Source: Firmicutes bacterium UBA4975 (GTDB taxonomy: Bacteria > Bacillota > Proteinivoracia > UBA4975). Taken from it: 12,468 nucleotides of DNA. The position numbers were made by a program, and so were the translations under genes. Below are positions 1-6,957 of the stretch, one piece after another. The notes beneath the pieces were generated by a model that was given only the letters and a program-made list of their open reading frames with translations, made no database searches and was not told the origin of the DNA. The stretch's first letter is position 1, and each line of letters starts with the position of its first letter. The stretch lies in the NCBI GenBank assembly GCA_002397155.1, contig DGZR01000057.1, forward strand, positions 10,966 through 23,433, in the 5' to 3' direction.

Positions 1-348
1 GTGGCTCGGGAGATCGGCTGCCAGGACCTGCTGGCGGCCAGTCCGGACCAGTTGTCGGGGGGAGAACAGCAATTGGTGGCCCTGGCGGCGGTCCTCACCA
101 TGGAACCCAGGGTTCTCATCCTCGACGAAGTAACCTCTCAGCTCGATCCCGCCGCCAGCCAGGGCCTGCTCAGAGCTGTCCGGGGCCGACGCGAGGCGGG
201 GACGGCGGTTTTGATGGTGGAACACAACCTGGGCCACCTGGAGGGGGCGGACCGGGTTTACCTCTTGCGGGCAGGGCGCTTGACTGAAGTCGCCGACCGG
301 GACTTTACCGGGGAAGAAGACCTGGACCGGCTGTACGGAGGTATTTGA
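1..348 (+). CDS. ECF transporter ATP-binding subunit (EcfA-type), 3' part only
   Basis: C-terminal 115 residues of an ABC ATPase; the part carrying the Walker A loop lies upstream of the window, so the GTG at base 1 is just an in-frame codon. Visible motifs, numbered from the window edge: ABC signature LSGGEQQ at 18-24, Walker B VLILDE at about 38-43, D-loop near SQLD, and the switch histidine in VEHN (H75). The Walker B glutamate is followed by Val (DEVTS) rather than the usual Pro, which is a minor oddity. In ECF transporters two such ATPases form a heterodimer that powers vitamin or metal uptake with EcfT and a separate S component. The stop codon TGA at 346-348 shares a base with the ATG of the next ATPase gene, which makes this the upstream member of the pair. 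ABC ATPase identity is certain; ECF assignment rests on the neighbouring EcfA and EcfT. Confidence 0.9.
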   Translation: MAREIGCQDLLAASPDQLSGGEQQLVALAAVLTMEPRVLILDEVTSQLDPAASQGLLRAVRGRREAGTAVLMVEHNLGHLEGADRVYLLRAGRLTEVADRDFTGEEDLDRLYGGI

Positions 349-998
349 TGAGCTATATTGAACTGGAAAATGTGAGCTTTAACTGGCCCCGGGGGGAGCG
401 GGTCTTGGCAGGCATCAACCTGGAGATAGAGAAGCAGGAAACCCTAGCCCTGGTGGGAGCCAACGGCAGCGGCAAGACGACCCTGGCCCGGCTGATCCTG
501 GGCTTGCTCCAGCCCAGCCGGGGCCGAGTTATGTTAGAGGGAAAGCCCGTAGGGGATTATACTCTTGCCGCCAGGGGCCGCAAGGTGGGCTATGTTCTGC
601 AAAACCCCGAGCAGCAGTTTTTTGCCCAGGATTCGGCCGAAGAGATCGGCTTTGCCCTCAGATACCGGGGCTATACCCCGGAGCAAATTGAGGTCCGGGT
701 GGCGGAGATGCTCAAACTCTTCGAATTGGAGGACTATGCCGCTACTTTCCCCTTTCATCTCAGCCAGGGGGAAAAACAGCGCCTGGCCCTGGCGGCGGTG
801 ATGGCCCCGGGACCGGACTTTCTCATCTTGGACGAACCGATTACCGGCCTGGACTGGTTGCGGAAAAAACGGCTGGGGACTATCCTGGAGCGGGTCCGGG
901 CTGAGGGCATAGGCTTTTTGCTCATCTGCCATGACCGGGAGTTTGGCCTGGGGCTGGCTGACCGGCAGCTCACCCTGGAAGGGGGACGGCTGGTGTGA
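348..998 (+). CDS. ECF transporter ATP-binding subunit (second EcfA)
   Basis: Complete 216-residue ABC ATPase. An upstream TTG at 345 is in frame, but ATG at 348 is preferred because it forms the TGATG overlap with the upstream stop and has an ACGGAGGT ribosome site 6 bases before it. Motifs: Walker A GANGSGKTT at 37-45; Q-loop QNPEQQFF at 85-92, the form typical of EcfA proteins; signature LSQGEKQ at 138-144; Walker B LILDEP at 159-164; switch His195. It should pair with the upstream ATPase to hydrolyse ATP on the cytoplasmic face and couple to EcfT. The signature here is LSQGE whereas the partner has LSGGE, as expected for a heterodimer of distinct paralogues. Length is slightly short for the family (about 270-290), because the C-terminal extension is absent. 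The substrate cannot be told from the ATPase. Confidence 0.93.
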   Translation: MSYIELENVSFNWPRGERVLAGINLEIEKQETLALVGANGSGKTTLARLILGLLQPSRGRVMLEGKPVGDYTLAARGRKVGYVLQNPEQQFFAQDSAEEIGFALRYRGYTPEQIEVRVAEMLKLFELEDYAATFPFHLSQGEKQRLALAAVMAPGPDFLILDEPITGLDWLRKKRLGTILERVRAEGIGFLLICHDREFGLGLADRQLTLEGGRLV

Positions 999-1741
999 GA
1001 GCAGACTTTCCCGACATCCGTTCCCTCTTCATATTGGTCCTGGTCTTGACCACACTGGCCATCCTGCTCAACTCTCCCCTTTTTTTGGCGGCGCTTTTGC
1101 TGGCGACTATCGTCGCCTTGCTGGCGGCCGGGCTGCCCCTAGCCCAGTTGGGCAAAATATTATGGCGGTACCGCTGGCTGTTTTTTATCCTGGCTTTGGT
1201 CCAAAGCCTGACCGAGGGATCGGGCCAGATCCTCTGGCAAGGGTGGGGATATGTTCTCCTTTCCACCGGCGGTCTCACTGCTGCTTTGGCCGCCCTTTTG
1301 CGGATTGCGGTCATCCTGGCGGCAGTCCAGCTCCTGTCCCTGAGGGATTACCAACAACTGGTGCGGGGGCTGGCCCAGATGGGAGCCCCCTATGAGCTGG
1401 CCTTTATGGTGCTGCTGGCCGTCCGGTTCATCCCGGTTTTGGCTGAGGAGTTCCGCAATTCGCTGGTGGCAATCCAGCTACGGGGCGTCGATCTTCGGGC
1501 AATACCCTTGCGGGAAAAAGTCCGGGTCTATTCGTCCATACTGATGCCCACCACTGCCGGCGCCCTTATCCGCTCCCAGCGCATTGCCGTGGCCATGGAG
1601 GCCCGGGCTTTTCGAGCCTACCCCAAGAGGACCTGGCTGGAATGGCCCAGGCTGGGGGCCGGAGACTGGGCTCTTATCGCCCTGGCCCTGGGGATCGGCA
1701 CCGGCGTAACTTGGTTGAAAATTAGGGGGTTCATATCATGA
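995..1741 (+). CDS. ECF transporter transmembrane subunit EcfT
   Basis: 248-residue membrane protein starting at GTG 995, overlapping the stop of the upstream ATPase by 4 bases (GTGA). Hydrophobic segments lie at roughly 11-45, 60-70, 84-115, 130-150 and 224-241. The long cytoplasmic coupling region spans about 150-215. It carries the two EcfT coupling-helix motifs in diverged form: QLRG at 161-164 (usual ARG) and EARAF at 202-206 (usual ARG/ARGF). In the family these Arg residues contact grooves of the two ATPases. EcfT is the scaffold that links the ATPase pair to an S component giving substrate specificity. Its stop overlaps the ATG of the MobB-like gene by 4 bases, so the four genes form a tightly coupled series. 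CbiQ, the cobalt/nickel version, is an alternative within the same family. Confidence 0.88.
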   Translation: MRADFPDIRSLFILVLVLTTLAILLNSPLFLAALLLATIVALLAAGLPLAQLGKILWRYRWLFFILALVQSLTEGSGQILWQGWGYVLLSTGGLTAALAALLRIAVILAAVQLLSLRDYQQLVRGLAQMGAPYELAFMVLLAVRFIPVLAEEFRNSLVAIQLRGVDLRAIPLREKVRVYSSILMPTTAGALIRSQRIAVAMEARAFRAYPKRTWLEWPRLGAGDWALIALALGIGTGVTWLKIRGFIS

Positions 1742-2502
1742 AGGTGTTTTCTGTCGTCGGCATCTCTTACTCCGGCAAAACTACTACTGTGGAGAAACTT
1801 ATTGCCGAGCTTTGCCGCCGCCGTTTTACGGTGGGTTCGGTGAAGAACATCCACTTTGAGGCTTTTACTTTGGATACCCCGGGCACCAATACCCACCGCC
1901 ATCGGGAGGCCGGGTCTTCCCTGGTCACCGCCCGGGGCCTGGAGGAGACAGATATTCTCTATCCCCACAGCTTGTCTCTAGGGAAGATCCTCGAGTTTTA
2001 TGACCAGGAGTGGGTCGTCCTGGAGGGAGTCCGGGAGGGCAATTTTCCCAAGATAGTCTGCGCCCACACCGAGGAGGATGTTGAAGAACTGCTGGACGAC
2101 AGCGTCATGGCCATCGCCGGACAGCTTGCCAACAAGGGGCTGAAGGAGTACAAGGGGCTGCCGGTATACAACGCCCTCACTGAGGCGGAAGCGCTCACCG
2201 ACTATGTCATGGCCAAGGTTCCCCGCCGCCTGCCGGATTTCAGCCCCCAGTGCTGCAATCTTTGCGGCATGTCTTGCCGGGAGTTGCTGGCGGCCATTCT
2301 TCGGGGGGAAAAGTCAAGGGAGGACTGCCTGCTCCGCCCGGAGGTAAAACTCACCGTCGGCGGCAAGTCCTTTACCCTGGCCCCCTTTGTCCAGGAGGTC
2401 CTGGCCAAGACCCTCACAGCCTTGGTTTCCACCTTGGACGGGTACCAGCCCGGCAAGGAAGTAAGCCTGGTCTGGGAAACCGAATCCTCTCCCCGGGGAT
2501 AA
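1738..2502 (+). CDS. MobB-like P-loop GTPase with C-terminal cysteine-cluster domain
   Basis: 254 residues. Residues 1-165 match MobB, the GTP-binding accessory protein of molybdopterin guanine dinucleotide synthesis: P-loop GISYSGKTT at 8-16, the segment DTPGTNTHRHREAG at 46-59, and VVLEGVREGNFPKI at 93-106. MobB alone is usually about 165-175 residues; here some 85 extra residues follow. They hold C172, C173, C176, C180 and C197. The spacing C-x2-C-x3-C-x16-C resembles the 4Fe-4S motif seen in corrinoid/acetyl-CoA-pathway proteins (there usually x4 between the second and third Cys), so a bound Fe-S cluster is likely but inferred. The start ATG overlaps the EcfT stop (ATGA). That coupling ties the protein to an uptake system. 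It may act in molybdenum/tungsten cofactor maturation, or may be a related P-loop protein with another metal cofactor. Confidence 0.8.
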   Translation: MKVFSVVGISYSGKTTTVEKLIAELCRRRFTVGSVKNIHFEAFTLDTPGTNTHRHREAGSSLVTARGLEETDILYPHSLSLGKILEFYDQEWVVLEGVREGNFPKIVCAHTEEDVEELLDDSVMAIAGQLANKGLKEYKGLPVYNALTEAEALTDYVMAKVPRRLPDFSPQCCNLCGMSCRELLAAILRGEKSREDCLLRPEVKLTVGGKSFTLAPFVQEVLAKTLTALVSTLDGYQPGKEVSLVWETESSPRG

Positions 2503-2516
2503 CCCGATTTTTATTT
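2494..2516 (+). terminator. Weak terminator candidate after the ECF-MobB operon
   Basis: A 4-base-pair stem (CGGG 2494-2497 with CCCG 2503-2506) overlaps the stop codon and is followed by an ATTTTTATTT run. The stem is short, so termination here is only tentative. No better hairpin with a U-tract was seen before the next promoter. Confidence 0.3.
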
Positions 2517-2619
2517 AAAAGGCGCACTTCCCCGTATATGTATATGTTGCCTGGACAAGCACTATACCCCGCTCCTCCTTGGGAGCTAAAAAATTCCCTC
2601 CCCCTCATAATGGCCGGTG

Positions 2620-2628
2620 TGATATAAT
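2620..2628 (+). promoter_or_regulatory. Extended -10 promoter for the PAP2 gene
   Basis: TGATATAAT is a perfect extended -10 (TGn plus TATAAT at 2623-2628). No good -35 box is seen 16-18 bases upstream, which is usual for extended -10 promoters. Transcription would begin near 2635, about 60 bases before the chosen start codon. This excludes the in-frame TTG at 2631 as the start. Confidence 0.6.
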
Positions 2629-2696
2629 ACTTGAAGCTAAATGAGAACAAAGGCTGGGGCCAAGGAACTGCTGCCTTTAGGAGAGGGGGAAGAAAA

Positions 2697-3509
2697 ATGG
2701 AACTAGCTGTGATACTCCTTATATTTTTAATCGCCTTTCGGGATGATTTAATCCAGCTAAAGTCATTTTCCCTACATAGTGAAAAGGACCGGTTCATCTT
2801 CCGGGTCGGCCTTGGCCTGCTGGGACTGGCCCTGGCAGTGGCGGGTGTCGATCGGCTGGTCCAGTTCCTGGAGCTCAAGTTTCATCCGGAAGTTTTCTTC
2901 ATCAATGACTGGCTGGAGAAGCTGCCCTTTAACGATCTCTCAATTTTCTTTGGCTACAGGTCCCGTCTTTTTTTGCGGATAATCAGGGCGGTCTACCACT
3001 ATGGCTTTTTTCTGCCCTGTATTTTTCTCATCCTGCGGGCTGTCGCCCGCCGAGATTTCCGGGGCCTGTCCTTGCTGGTTTTCAGTACTTTTGCTTTCCA
3101 TTACGCTCTGCACTTTCCCTTCTACATCTTCACCGAGGGTCACCAGATCTGGTATGTCAAGGGGGTTATGGTTCCCCTATTTCGGACGGTTTCTCCTCTC
3201 GACCATGTCTTTCCCAGCATGCATGCCTCCATGTCGGTGACTTCCCTCCTGTTGGCCTGGCGGCAGCCCGGGAAAGCTGTTCGGGTTCTCTACTCGCTTT
3301 TTTGCCCCCTGGTCATCTTTGCCACCTTCTACCTGCAAATTCACTGGACCATCGACGCCGTCGCCGGGGTCTTTATCGGCATCGCCGCAGTGAAATTTGG
3401 GGAATATGCTACCAGCCTGGGCTGGCTGCACCTGGTAATTGCCAAGATCAACGAATCTTGGCTGCTGCTCCGGCGCCCCGCCGACAGGGGCCTCTCTTCC
3501 CGGGGTTAG
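2697..3509 (+). CDS. PAP2-superfamily membrane phosphatase/transferase (PAP2_3, Aur1-like type)
   Basis: 270 residues from ATG 2697, which has a GGAGAGGGGG ribosome site just upstream. The frame is open back to TTG 2631, but that lies at the predicted transcription start. The protein is polytopic, with hydrophobic stretches near 2-12, 36-53, 98-116, 124-145, 198-214 and 220-235. PAP2 signature residues: FPSMH at 172-176 (catalytic His176) and HWTID at 216-220 (His216 nucleophile and Asp220). The PSMH form in place of PSGH is typical of the inositolphosphotransferase-like PAP2_3 branch. The first PAP2 motif (KxxxxxxRP) is not clearly present, as is common in that branch. The likely role is dephosphorylation or head-group transfer on a lipid phosphate in the membrane. 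The substrate cannot be read from the sequence. It is a single-gene unit with its own promoter and terminator. Confidence 0.82.
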   Translation: MELAVILLIFLIAFRDDLIQLKSFSLHSEKDRFIFRVGLGLLGLALAVAGVDRLVQFLELKFHPEVFFINDWLEKLPFNDLSIFFGYRSRLFLRIIRAVYHYGFFLPCIFLILRAVARRDFRGLSLLVFSTFAFHYALHFPFYIFTEGHQIWYVKGVMVPLFRTVSPLDHVFPSMHASMSVTSLLLAWRQPGKAVRVLYSLFCPLVIFATFYLQIHWTIDAVAGVFIGIAAVKFGEYATSLGWLHLVIAKINESWLLLRRPADRGLSSRG

Positions 3510-3537
3510 TCCTCTGCGTTTCCTATAAATAAACTGC

Positions 3538-3560
3538 AAAAGGCCGAAGGGCCTTTTTTT
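3538..3560 (+). terminator. Rho-independent terminator of the PAP2 gene
   Basis: Stem AAAAGGCC (3538-3545) pairs with GGCCTTTT (3550-3557) around a GAAG loop, with Ts running to 3560. It starts 28 bases after the stop codon. Confidence 0.85.
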
Positions 3561-3587
3561 CATCGGTTTGGCGCCTAGAGCCGAGGC

Positions 3588-3622
3588 AAAGAAGAGTACC
3601 CCTGGCTTTGGCCAGGGGTACT
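3588..3622 (-). terminator. Terminator hairpin of the minus-strand hypothetical gene
   Basis: A perfect 12-base-pair stem (AGTACCCCTGGC 3595-3606 with GCCAGGGGTACT 3611-3622) with a 4-base loop, 16 bases past the stop of the minus-strand gene. On the minus strand it is followed by CTTCTTT, a weak U-tract. Together with the 3538-3560 hairpin it insulates two convergent genes. Confidence 0.6.
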
Positions 3623-3638
3623 GGGCAAAAAAGCACTT

Positions 3639-4034
3639 TTACTGGAAGACTGTGCCGATTAAGATTACCGGACCTTGGCGGACACCATAGAGGACCGGCC
3701 GCACTTCGGCAAATAGTCTGGGCAGAGTCCCGCCAAAAGTCAGCAGTTGGGAACCGGCCCACACCGAACCGGCCAGGGTGGGGGAAAGGTTTATTTCGGC
3801 AATTGGGCTGGGATTGCCCGGGGCCAGGATTATCGCCAGGTAATCGGAGTAGGGTCCGAAGATTCCCGGATCCGGCAGATTGACCCCCACAATTGTCACT
3901 CTCTGGACCGGCGGTTCATAAGCGGTTATTTCAAACAGGCCGGCCCCCGCGATGAACAATTGGGCCGCGGGCCCCGTGGGTCTTAAAGGATTGGTGACCA
4001 GGAAGGATGTGTGCCCAACATCTGTCTGTTCCAA
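3639..4034 (-). CDS. Hypothetical protein, unknown family (131 residues)
   Basis: I do not recognise this family. The frame is open from 4208, but TTG at 4034 is the best start: a perfect GGAGGT lies 6 bases upstream of it. The longer version would begin at another TTG without a ribosome site, and would embed this one. The product is cysteine-free and rich in Gly, Pro and beta-branched or hydrophobic residues (for example QLFIAGAGLFEI and QRVTIVGVNLP). It has no signal peptide or membrane helix. The alternation of short hydrophobic strands with Gly/Pro turns suggests a beta-sandwich. A spore- or surface-layer type protein would fit that composition, but this is only a guess. It is followed by its own hairpin terminator. 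Codon choice (GC-rich third positions) is like its neighbours. Confidence 0.55.
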   Translation of the reverse strand: MEQTDVGHTSFLVTNPLRPTGPAAQLFIAGAGLFEITAYEPPVQRVTIVGVNLPDPGIFGPYSDYLAIILAPGNPSPIAEINLSPTLAGSVWAGSQLLTFGGTLPRLFAEVRPVLYGVRQGPVILIGTVFQ

Positions 4035-4040
4035 AATTTC

Positions 4041-4046
4041 ACCTCC
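4041..4046 (-). promoter_or_regulatory. Ribosome binding site that decides a TTG start
   Basis: Minus-strand GGAGGT (4046-4041), six bases before TTG 4034. It is the strongest site in the 174-base upstream part of the open frame and sets the start of the hypothetical protein. A TATACT box on the minus strand at 4060-4055 could be its -10, though no -35 is evident and the leader would be very short. Confidence 0.55.
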
Positions 4047-4274
4047 GATGGTCCAGTATACGAAGGGGAGGAAAAGCTGGACTGGGCAGATAACAGGCGC
4101 ATTAAAAGGGGCCGGGCAGGAAAAACCGGGGAAGAAAGAGAATAAGTACCCTTGGCCACCTGGAACAGCGATTTTTTTCGCCGGCCTACCCAGGTCCCGC
4201 TTTCTCAAAAAAAACTAGGCAAGCAGGGGCCCATCCCCGTCTTTATATATCGAATTGGTTAAGGAGGAAGCACC

Positions 4275-4550
4275 GTGAGCAAAATAAATCTGCGCTTTAC
4301 CAAGAAGGCAGTAAAAGGGCTGCCGGAAACCAAGCCAGGGGTCTACATCATTAAAAACAACAGCCGCACGAATATTTTCACCGGCATCGCCAAAAGGGGG
4401 CAGGTCCAGGAAACCGTGCAAAATCATTTTTATGGCGGCAACCAGCACGTTCCCGGCGCCTGGCTGCAATTTGAACAGTTCAACAATCTCACTGATTGCA
4501 GCGCCAGGTTCAAGGCGATTATTGAGGAGGACAAGCCTAAGTACAACTAA
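4275..4550 (+). CDS. Small GIY-YIG-fold protein, probably catalytically inactive
   Basis: 91 residues from GTG 4275, preceded by AAGGAGG at 4261-4267. It resembles the N-terminal GIY-YIG domain of UvrC. Residues PGVYIIKN (21-28) match the GIY strand, IFTGIAK (34-40) replaces the YVGKAK strand, VQNHF (48-52) matches VRSYF, and the protein ends in PKYN (88-91), exactly as the UvrC domain does. The residues expected for catalysis seem lost. The Arg after GKAKN aligns with Gln/Glu, and the metal-binding Glu in the last helix aligns with Phe79/Lys80. The second tyrosine of the name motif is Phe35. The protein may therefore bind DNA or a partner rather than cut. It stands alone, with a weak AT-rich TATATA box at 4244-4249 upstream and a terminator directly after. 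Fold assignment is fairly secure; loss of activity is inferred from manual alignment. Confidence 0.68.
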   Translation: MSKINLRFTKKAVKGLPETKPGVYIIKNNSRTNIFTGIAKRGQVQETVQNHFYGGNQHVPGAWLQFEQFNNLTDCSARFKAIIEEDKPKYN

Positions 4551-4553
4551 GAA

Positions 4554-4583
4554 AAAACCGGGGAAACCTTGCCCCGGTTTTAT
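4554..4583. terminator. Bidirectional terminator between convergent genes
   Basis: Stem AAAACCGGGG (4554-4563) pairs with CCCCGGTTTT (4572-4581) around an 8-base loop. It has Ts on the plus side and TTTTTTC on the minus side. It serves the GIY-YIG gene and the helicase gene, and overlaps the helicase stop codon (TAA at 4582-4580). Confidence 0.8.
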
Positions 4584-6883
4584 TCACGCCAAAATTCCCG
4601 GATCCGTTGGAGCCAATTGCCGGCAAACAGCCCCTCTTCTGCCCAAGCCGGAGGCAGGAGCTGGCGGTACCCCTCTTGGGAAAAGCGGTCGTCCAAAAGG
4701 ACCACTATCCCCTTGTCTTCCGGGGTCCTGAACACCCGTCCCGCCGACTGGACCACTCGGAGCATGCCCGGGACCAGGTAAGCATAGAAAAATCCCCTTT
4801 CCGCCTGCTCTTCATAATAGCGGCGGATCAGTTCTTGCCGGGGGGAGACCTGGGGCAGGCCCGGCCCGACAATAATGGCGCCGATTAGCTTTTCCCCGGG
4901 CAGGTCCACCCCTTCGCCGTAGAGGCCGCCCATAACCGCCAGGCCCAAGTTGGCGCCGGGCCCGGTGAACTGCCGGAGCATCTCCGCCCGTTCTGCCAGG
5001 TCCATGCCCGGCCTTTGCTGATGCAGCTCGTACCCCCCGGGCAACTCCCCTCGCAAAAAAGCGGCCACTTCTCCCAGGTAGGCGTAGGAGGGAAAGTAGG
5101 CGATGTAGTTCCCGGGCTGTTCTTGAATTATGCGGGCGATGTAGCGGGCTACCGCCGGATAGTATGAGCTCCGGGCCCGGTAGGTCGTCTTGATGCCCGG
5201 GATGTGCACGAAGAGCCGGTTTTCCGCCGGAAAAGGGGTGGGCAGGCTGAGGTCCAAGTAGTCATCTCGGCAGCCCAAGAGCTCCTTAAAGTAAGGGCCG
5301 GGGCTTAGGGTGGCGGAGAAAAATATCGCGGTGCTTTTTTGCCGCTGTTTTTCCAAGAGGGGCCCCGGATTGAGGCAGAATAGATTGAGACTGGTGTCCC
5401 CCCCTTGGCTTTCAAGATAAATGGCATGCTCAGGCCCCCGGCGCTGCAGGATTCGGTTAAAACGGGCCAGGCGCCGGGCGAAATCCCGGCAGCTTGGGCT
5501 GGAGTATCCCGACAGGGCCAGGTCTTCGCTCAGGCGGTTGAGGGCCGCGGGCAGCCCCCTGGGAAGGGCGTCCAAAAGGACCTGTTTTTGCCCCAGGCTC
5601 TTTAACTCCTTATTCCATTGAATAAAGTGTTTGTTCAAATCCTCCAGTTGGCTGGCCAAATTGGGGTAGCCGGTTTTGAGTTCTCGCCGGAGGGCGAGAA
5701 TCTGCTTTTTCCCCAGATCTGCCGAAAACATTTCCCGGCCCCGGGACACCAGGTTGTGAGCTTCATCCACCAAGAGGATTGAGGGGATTTTTTTCTGACC
5801 AAAGAAGCGCTGGAGCTGAACCATGGGGTCAAAGACGTAGTTGTAATCGGCGATAACCAGGTCGGCCAGACCGGCCGCTTCCAGGGCCAGCTCAAAAGGG
5901 CAGATCCCTTCCAGGGCGGCAAACTGGTAAATAAGAGCCGGGGTGAGGATTAAAGCCGACAGCATTTTGGGCAGAATTTTGGCGGCTTTGGCATAGAAGT
6001 CCTGGCCCAGGGGGCAGTCGTCGCAATCCCCGTCGGGATGAGTGCACCAGCGTTCCTTTGCTTCAAGGCAGACGGTGACCAAGGCCAGGTCGGGCCAGCG
6101 CTCCAGGGTCTCCAGGACGATATCCCTTCCGGAAGTTTTGGCGGTGAGGAAGAACACCTTGGCCTCGGGAGGGGCAATCTGCAGCCAGGAGATAGCGGGC
6201 AAGAGCAGAGCAACAGTTTTGCCGATGCCGGTGGCGGCTTCCACCAGCAGATCCTGGCCGTATTCCAGGGCCAGGGCGGTGGTCCGGACCAGCTCCTCCT
6301 GGCCGGGGCGGTAAGAGGCAAAGGGAAAGCCGATTTCCTGGAGCCCCCGGTTTCGCTCGGCCAAGCGTTCCTGACGCTGTATTTCCCGCTTCAGGTATTG
6401 AGAGGCTAGCTGGTTGAACAGTTCTCGACCCCGGGCCATCTGTTCTTGGTCCAGGTCTACCAGGATTTCTCTCTCCTCGTCCAGGTGCCACCAGGTCAAA
6501 CGGGCCCGCAGGTCCCGGTCGGGGTAAATTTCGGCCACCATGTGAGTGTACAGGAGGAGCTGGGCCAGGTAGAATTCATTGTATTCCGCTTCCAAGGCAA
6601 GGGGGTCGGCCCGGGTTGTCTTGATCTCCTCGACGAGGATGTATTCCCCCGTGTCCAGCAGGCCATCCAAGCGACCCCGCACCCGAAGGTACCAGCTCCC
6701 CTCAACCCAGCCCAATTCCAGCGGCACTTCCCGCTGGTATTCGGGGGGGCGGTTTCCGGCAACGATCTGGTGCCCTTCAATGCCCTGACGCATCAGGGCC
6801 GGGTGGGCCTGTTTCAGGCTGATGTCGCGGGGGCCAAACTGGGTCGCTAAAAGGTCCCGGACCCCCACAGTTATTTCAGGCAT
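4580..6883 (-). CDS. Fe-S XPD/DinG-type DNA helicase with N-terminal PD-(D/E)XK nuclease domain
   Basis: 767 residues from ATG 6883. An in-frame GTG at 6892 lies inside the GGGAGGT ribosome site and is rejected. Residues about 40-130 form a RecB/Cas4-type nuclease: RLDG with Asp73, EEIK with Glu86 and Lys88, and YLAQLLLY with Gln108. The superfamily 2 helicase follows: Walker A TGIGKT at 218-223, DEAH at 373-376, SAT at 523-525, GEGVDLP at 656-662, and QSAGRVFR at 712-719. Between motifs I and II sit Cys280 (in ERWCTHP), Cys287, Cys290 and Cys328 (in GICPFE), which align with the four cluster ligands of XPD. It should unwind DNA 5' to 3' in repair or replication, with end trimming by the nuclease. 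Bacillus DinG instead carries a DnaQ-type exonuclease and lacks the cluster, so this is a different architecture. The nuclease substrate is unknown. Confidence 0.9.
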   Translation of the reverse strand: MPEITVGVRDLLATQFGPRDISLKQAHPALMRQGIEGHQIVAGNRPPEYQREVPLELGWVEGSWYLRVRGRLDGLLDTGEYILVEEIKTTRADPLALEAEYNEFYLAQLLLYTHMVAEIYPDRDLRARLTWWHLDEEREILVDLDQEQMARGRELFNQLASQYLKREIQRQERLAERNRGLQEIGFPFASYRPGQEELVRTTALALEYGQDLLVEAATGIGKTVALLLPAISWLQIAPPEAKVFFLTAKTSGRDIVLETLERWPDLALVTVCLEAKERWCTHPDGDCDDCPLGQDFYAKAAKILPKMLSALILTPALIYQFAALEGICPFELALEAAGLADLVIADYNYVFDPMVQLQRFFGQKKIPSILLVDEAHNLVSRGREMFSADLGKKQILALRRELKTGYPNLASQLEDLNKHFIQWNKELKSLGQKQVLLDALPRGLPAALNRLSEDLALSGYSSPSCRDFARRLARFNRILQRRGPEHAIYLESQGGDTSLNLFCLNPGPLLEKQRQKSTAIFFSATLSPGPYFKELLGCRDDYLDLSLPTPFPAENRLFVHIPGIKTTYRARSSYYPAVARYIARIIQEQPGNYIAYFPSYAYLGEVAAFLRGELPGGYELHQQRPGMDLAERAEMLRQFTGPGANLGLAVMGGLYGEGVDLPGEKLIGAIIVGPGLPQVSPRQELIRRYYEEQAERGFFYAYLVPGMLRVVQSAGRVFRTPEDKGIVVLLDDRFSQEGYRQLLPPAWAEEGLFAGNWLQRIREFWRE

Positions 6884-6903
6884 TGGCGCCACCTCCCGGG
6901 GTA

Positions 6904-6912
6904 ATTATAGCA
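6904..6912 (-). promoter_or_regulatory. Extended -10 promoter for the helicase gene
   Basis: Minus strand TGCTATAAT (6912-6904), an extended -10 with no clear -35. Transcription would start near 6897, giving a leader of about 14 bases that contains the GGGAGGT site. This supports ATG 6883 as the start. Confidence 0.55.
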
Positions 6913-6957
6913 CTGGCAGGGGGCGGCTGAGAACAAAAAGGTGGGGGGGCAAGGGAT

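Noticed and set aside
2571..2586. Hairpin GCTCC/GGAGC in the gap before the PAP2 gene
   Set aside because: Only 5 base pairs with no U-tract on the plus strand; more likely chance than a terminator or riboswitch. No riboswitch core was seen in 2503-2696.
2631..2696. Upstream TTG start for the PAP2 gene
   Set aside because: It falls at the predicted transcription start of the extended -10 promoter and lacks a ribosome site. ATG 2697 has both spacing and a purine-rich site.
4035..4208. N-terminal extension of the minus-strand hypothetical protein (58 more residues, some Cys and aromatic residues)
   Set aside because: Its TTG at 4208 has no ribosome site, while the internal TTG 4034 has a perfect one. 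The stretch is better read as leader and intergenic DNA.
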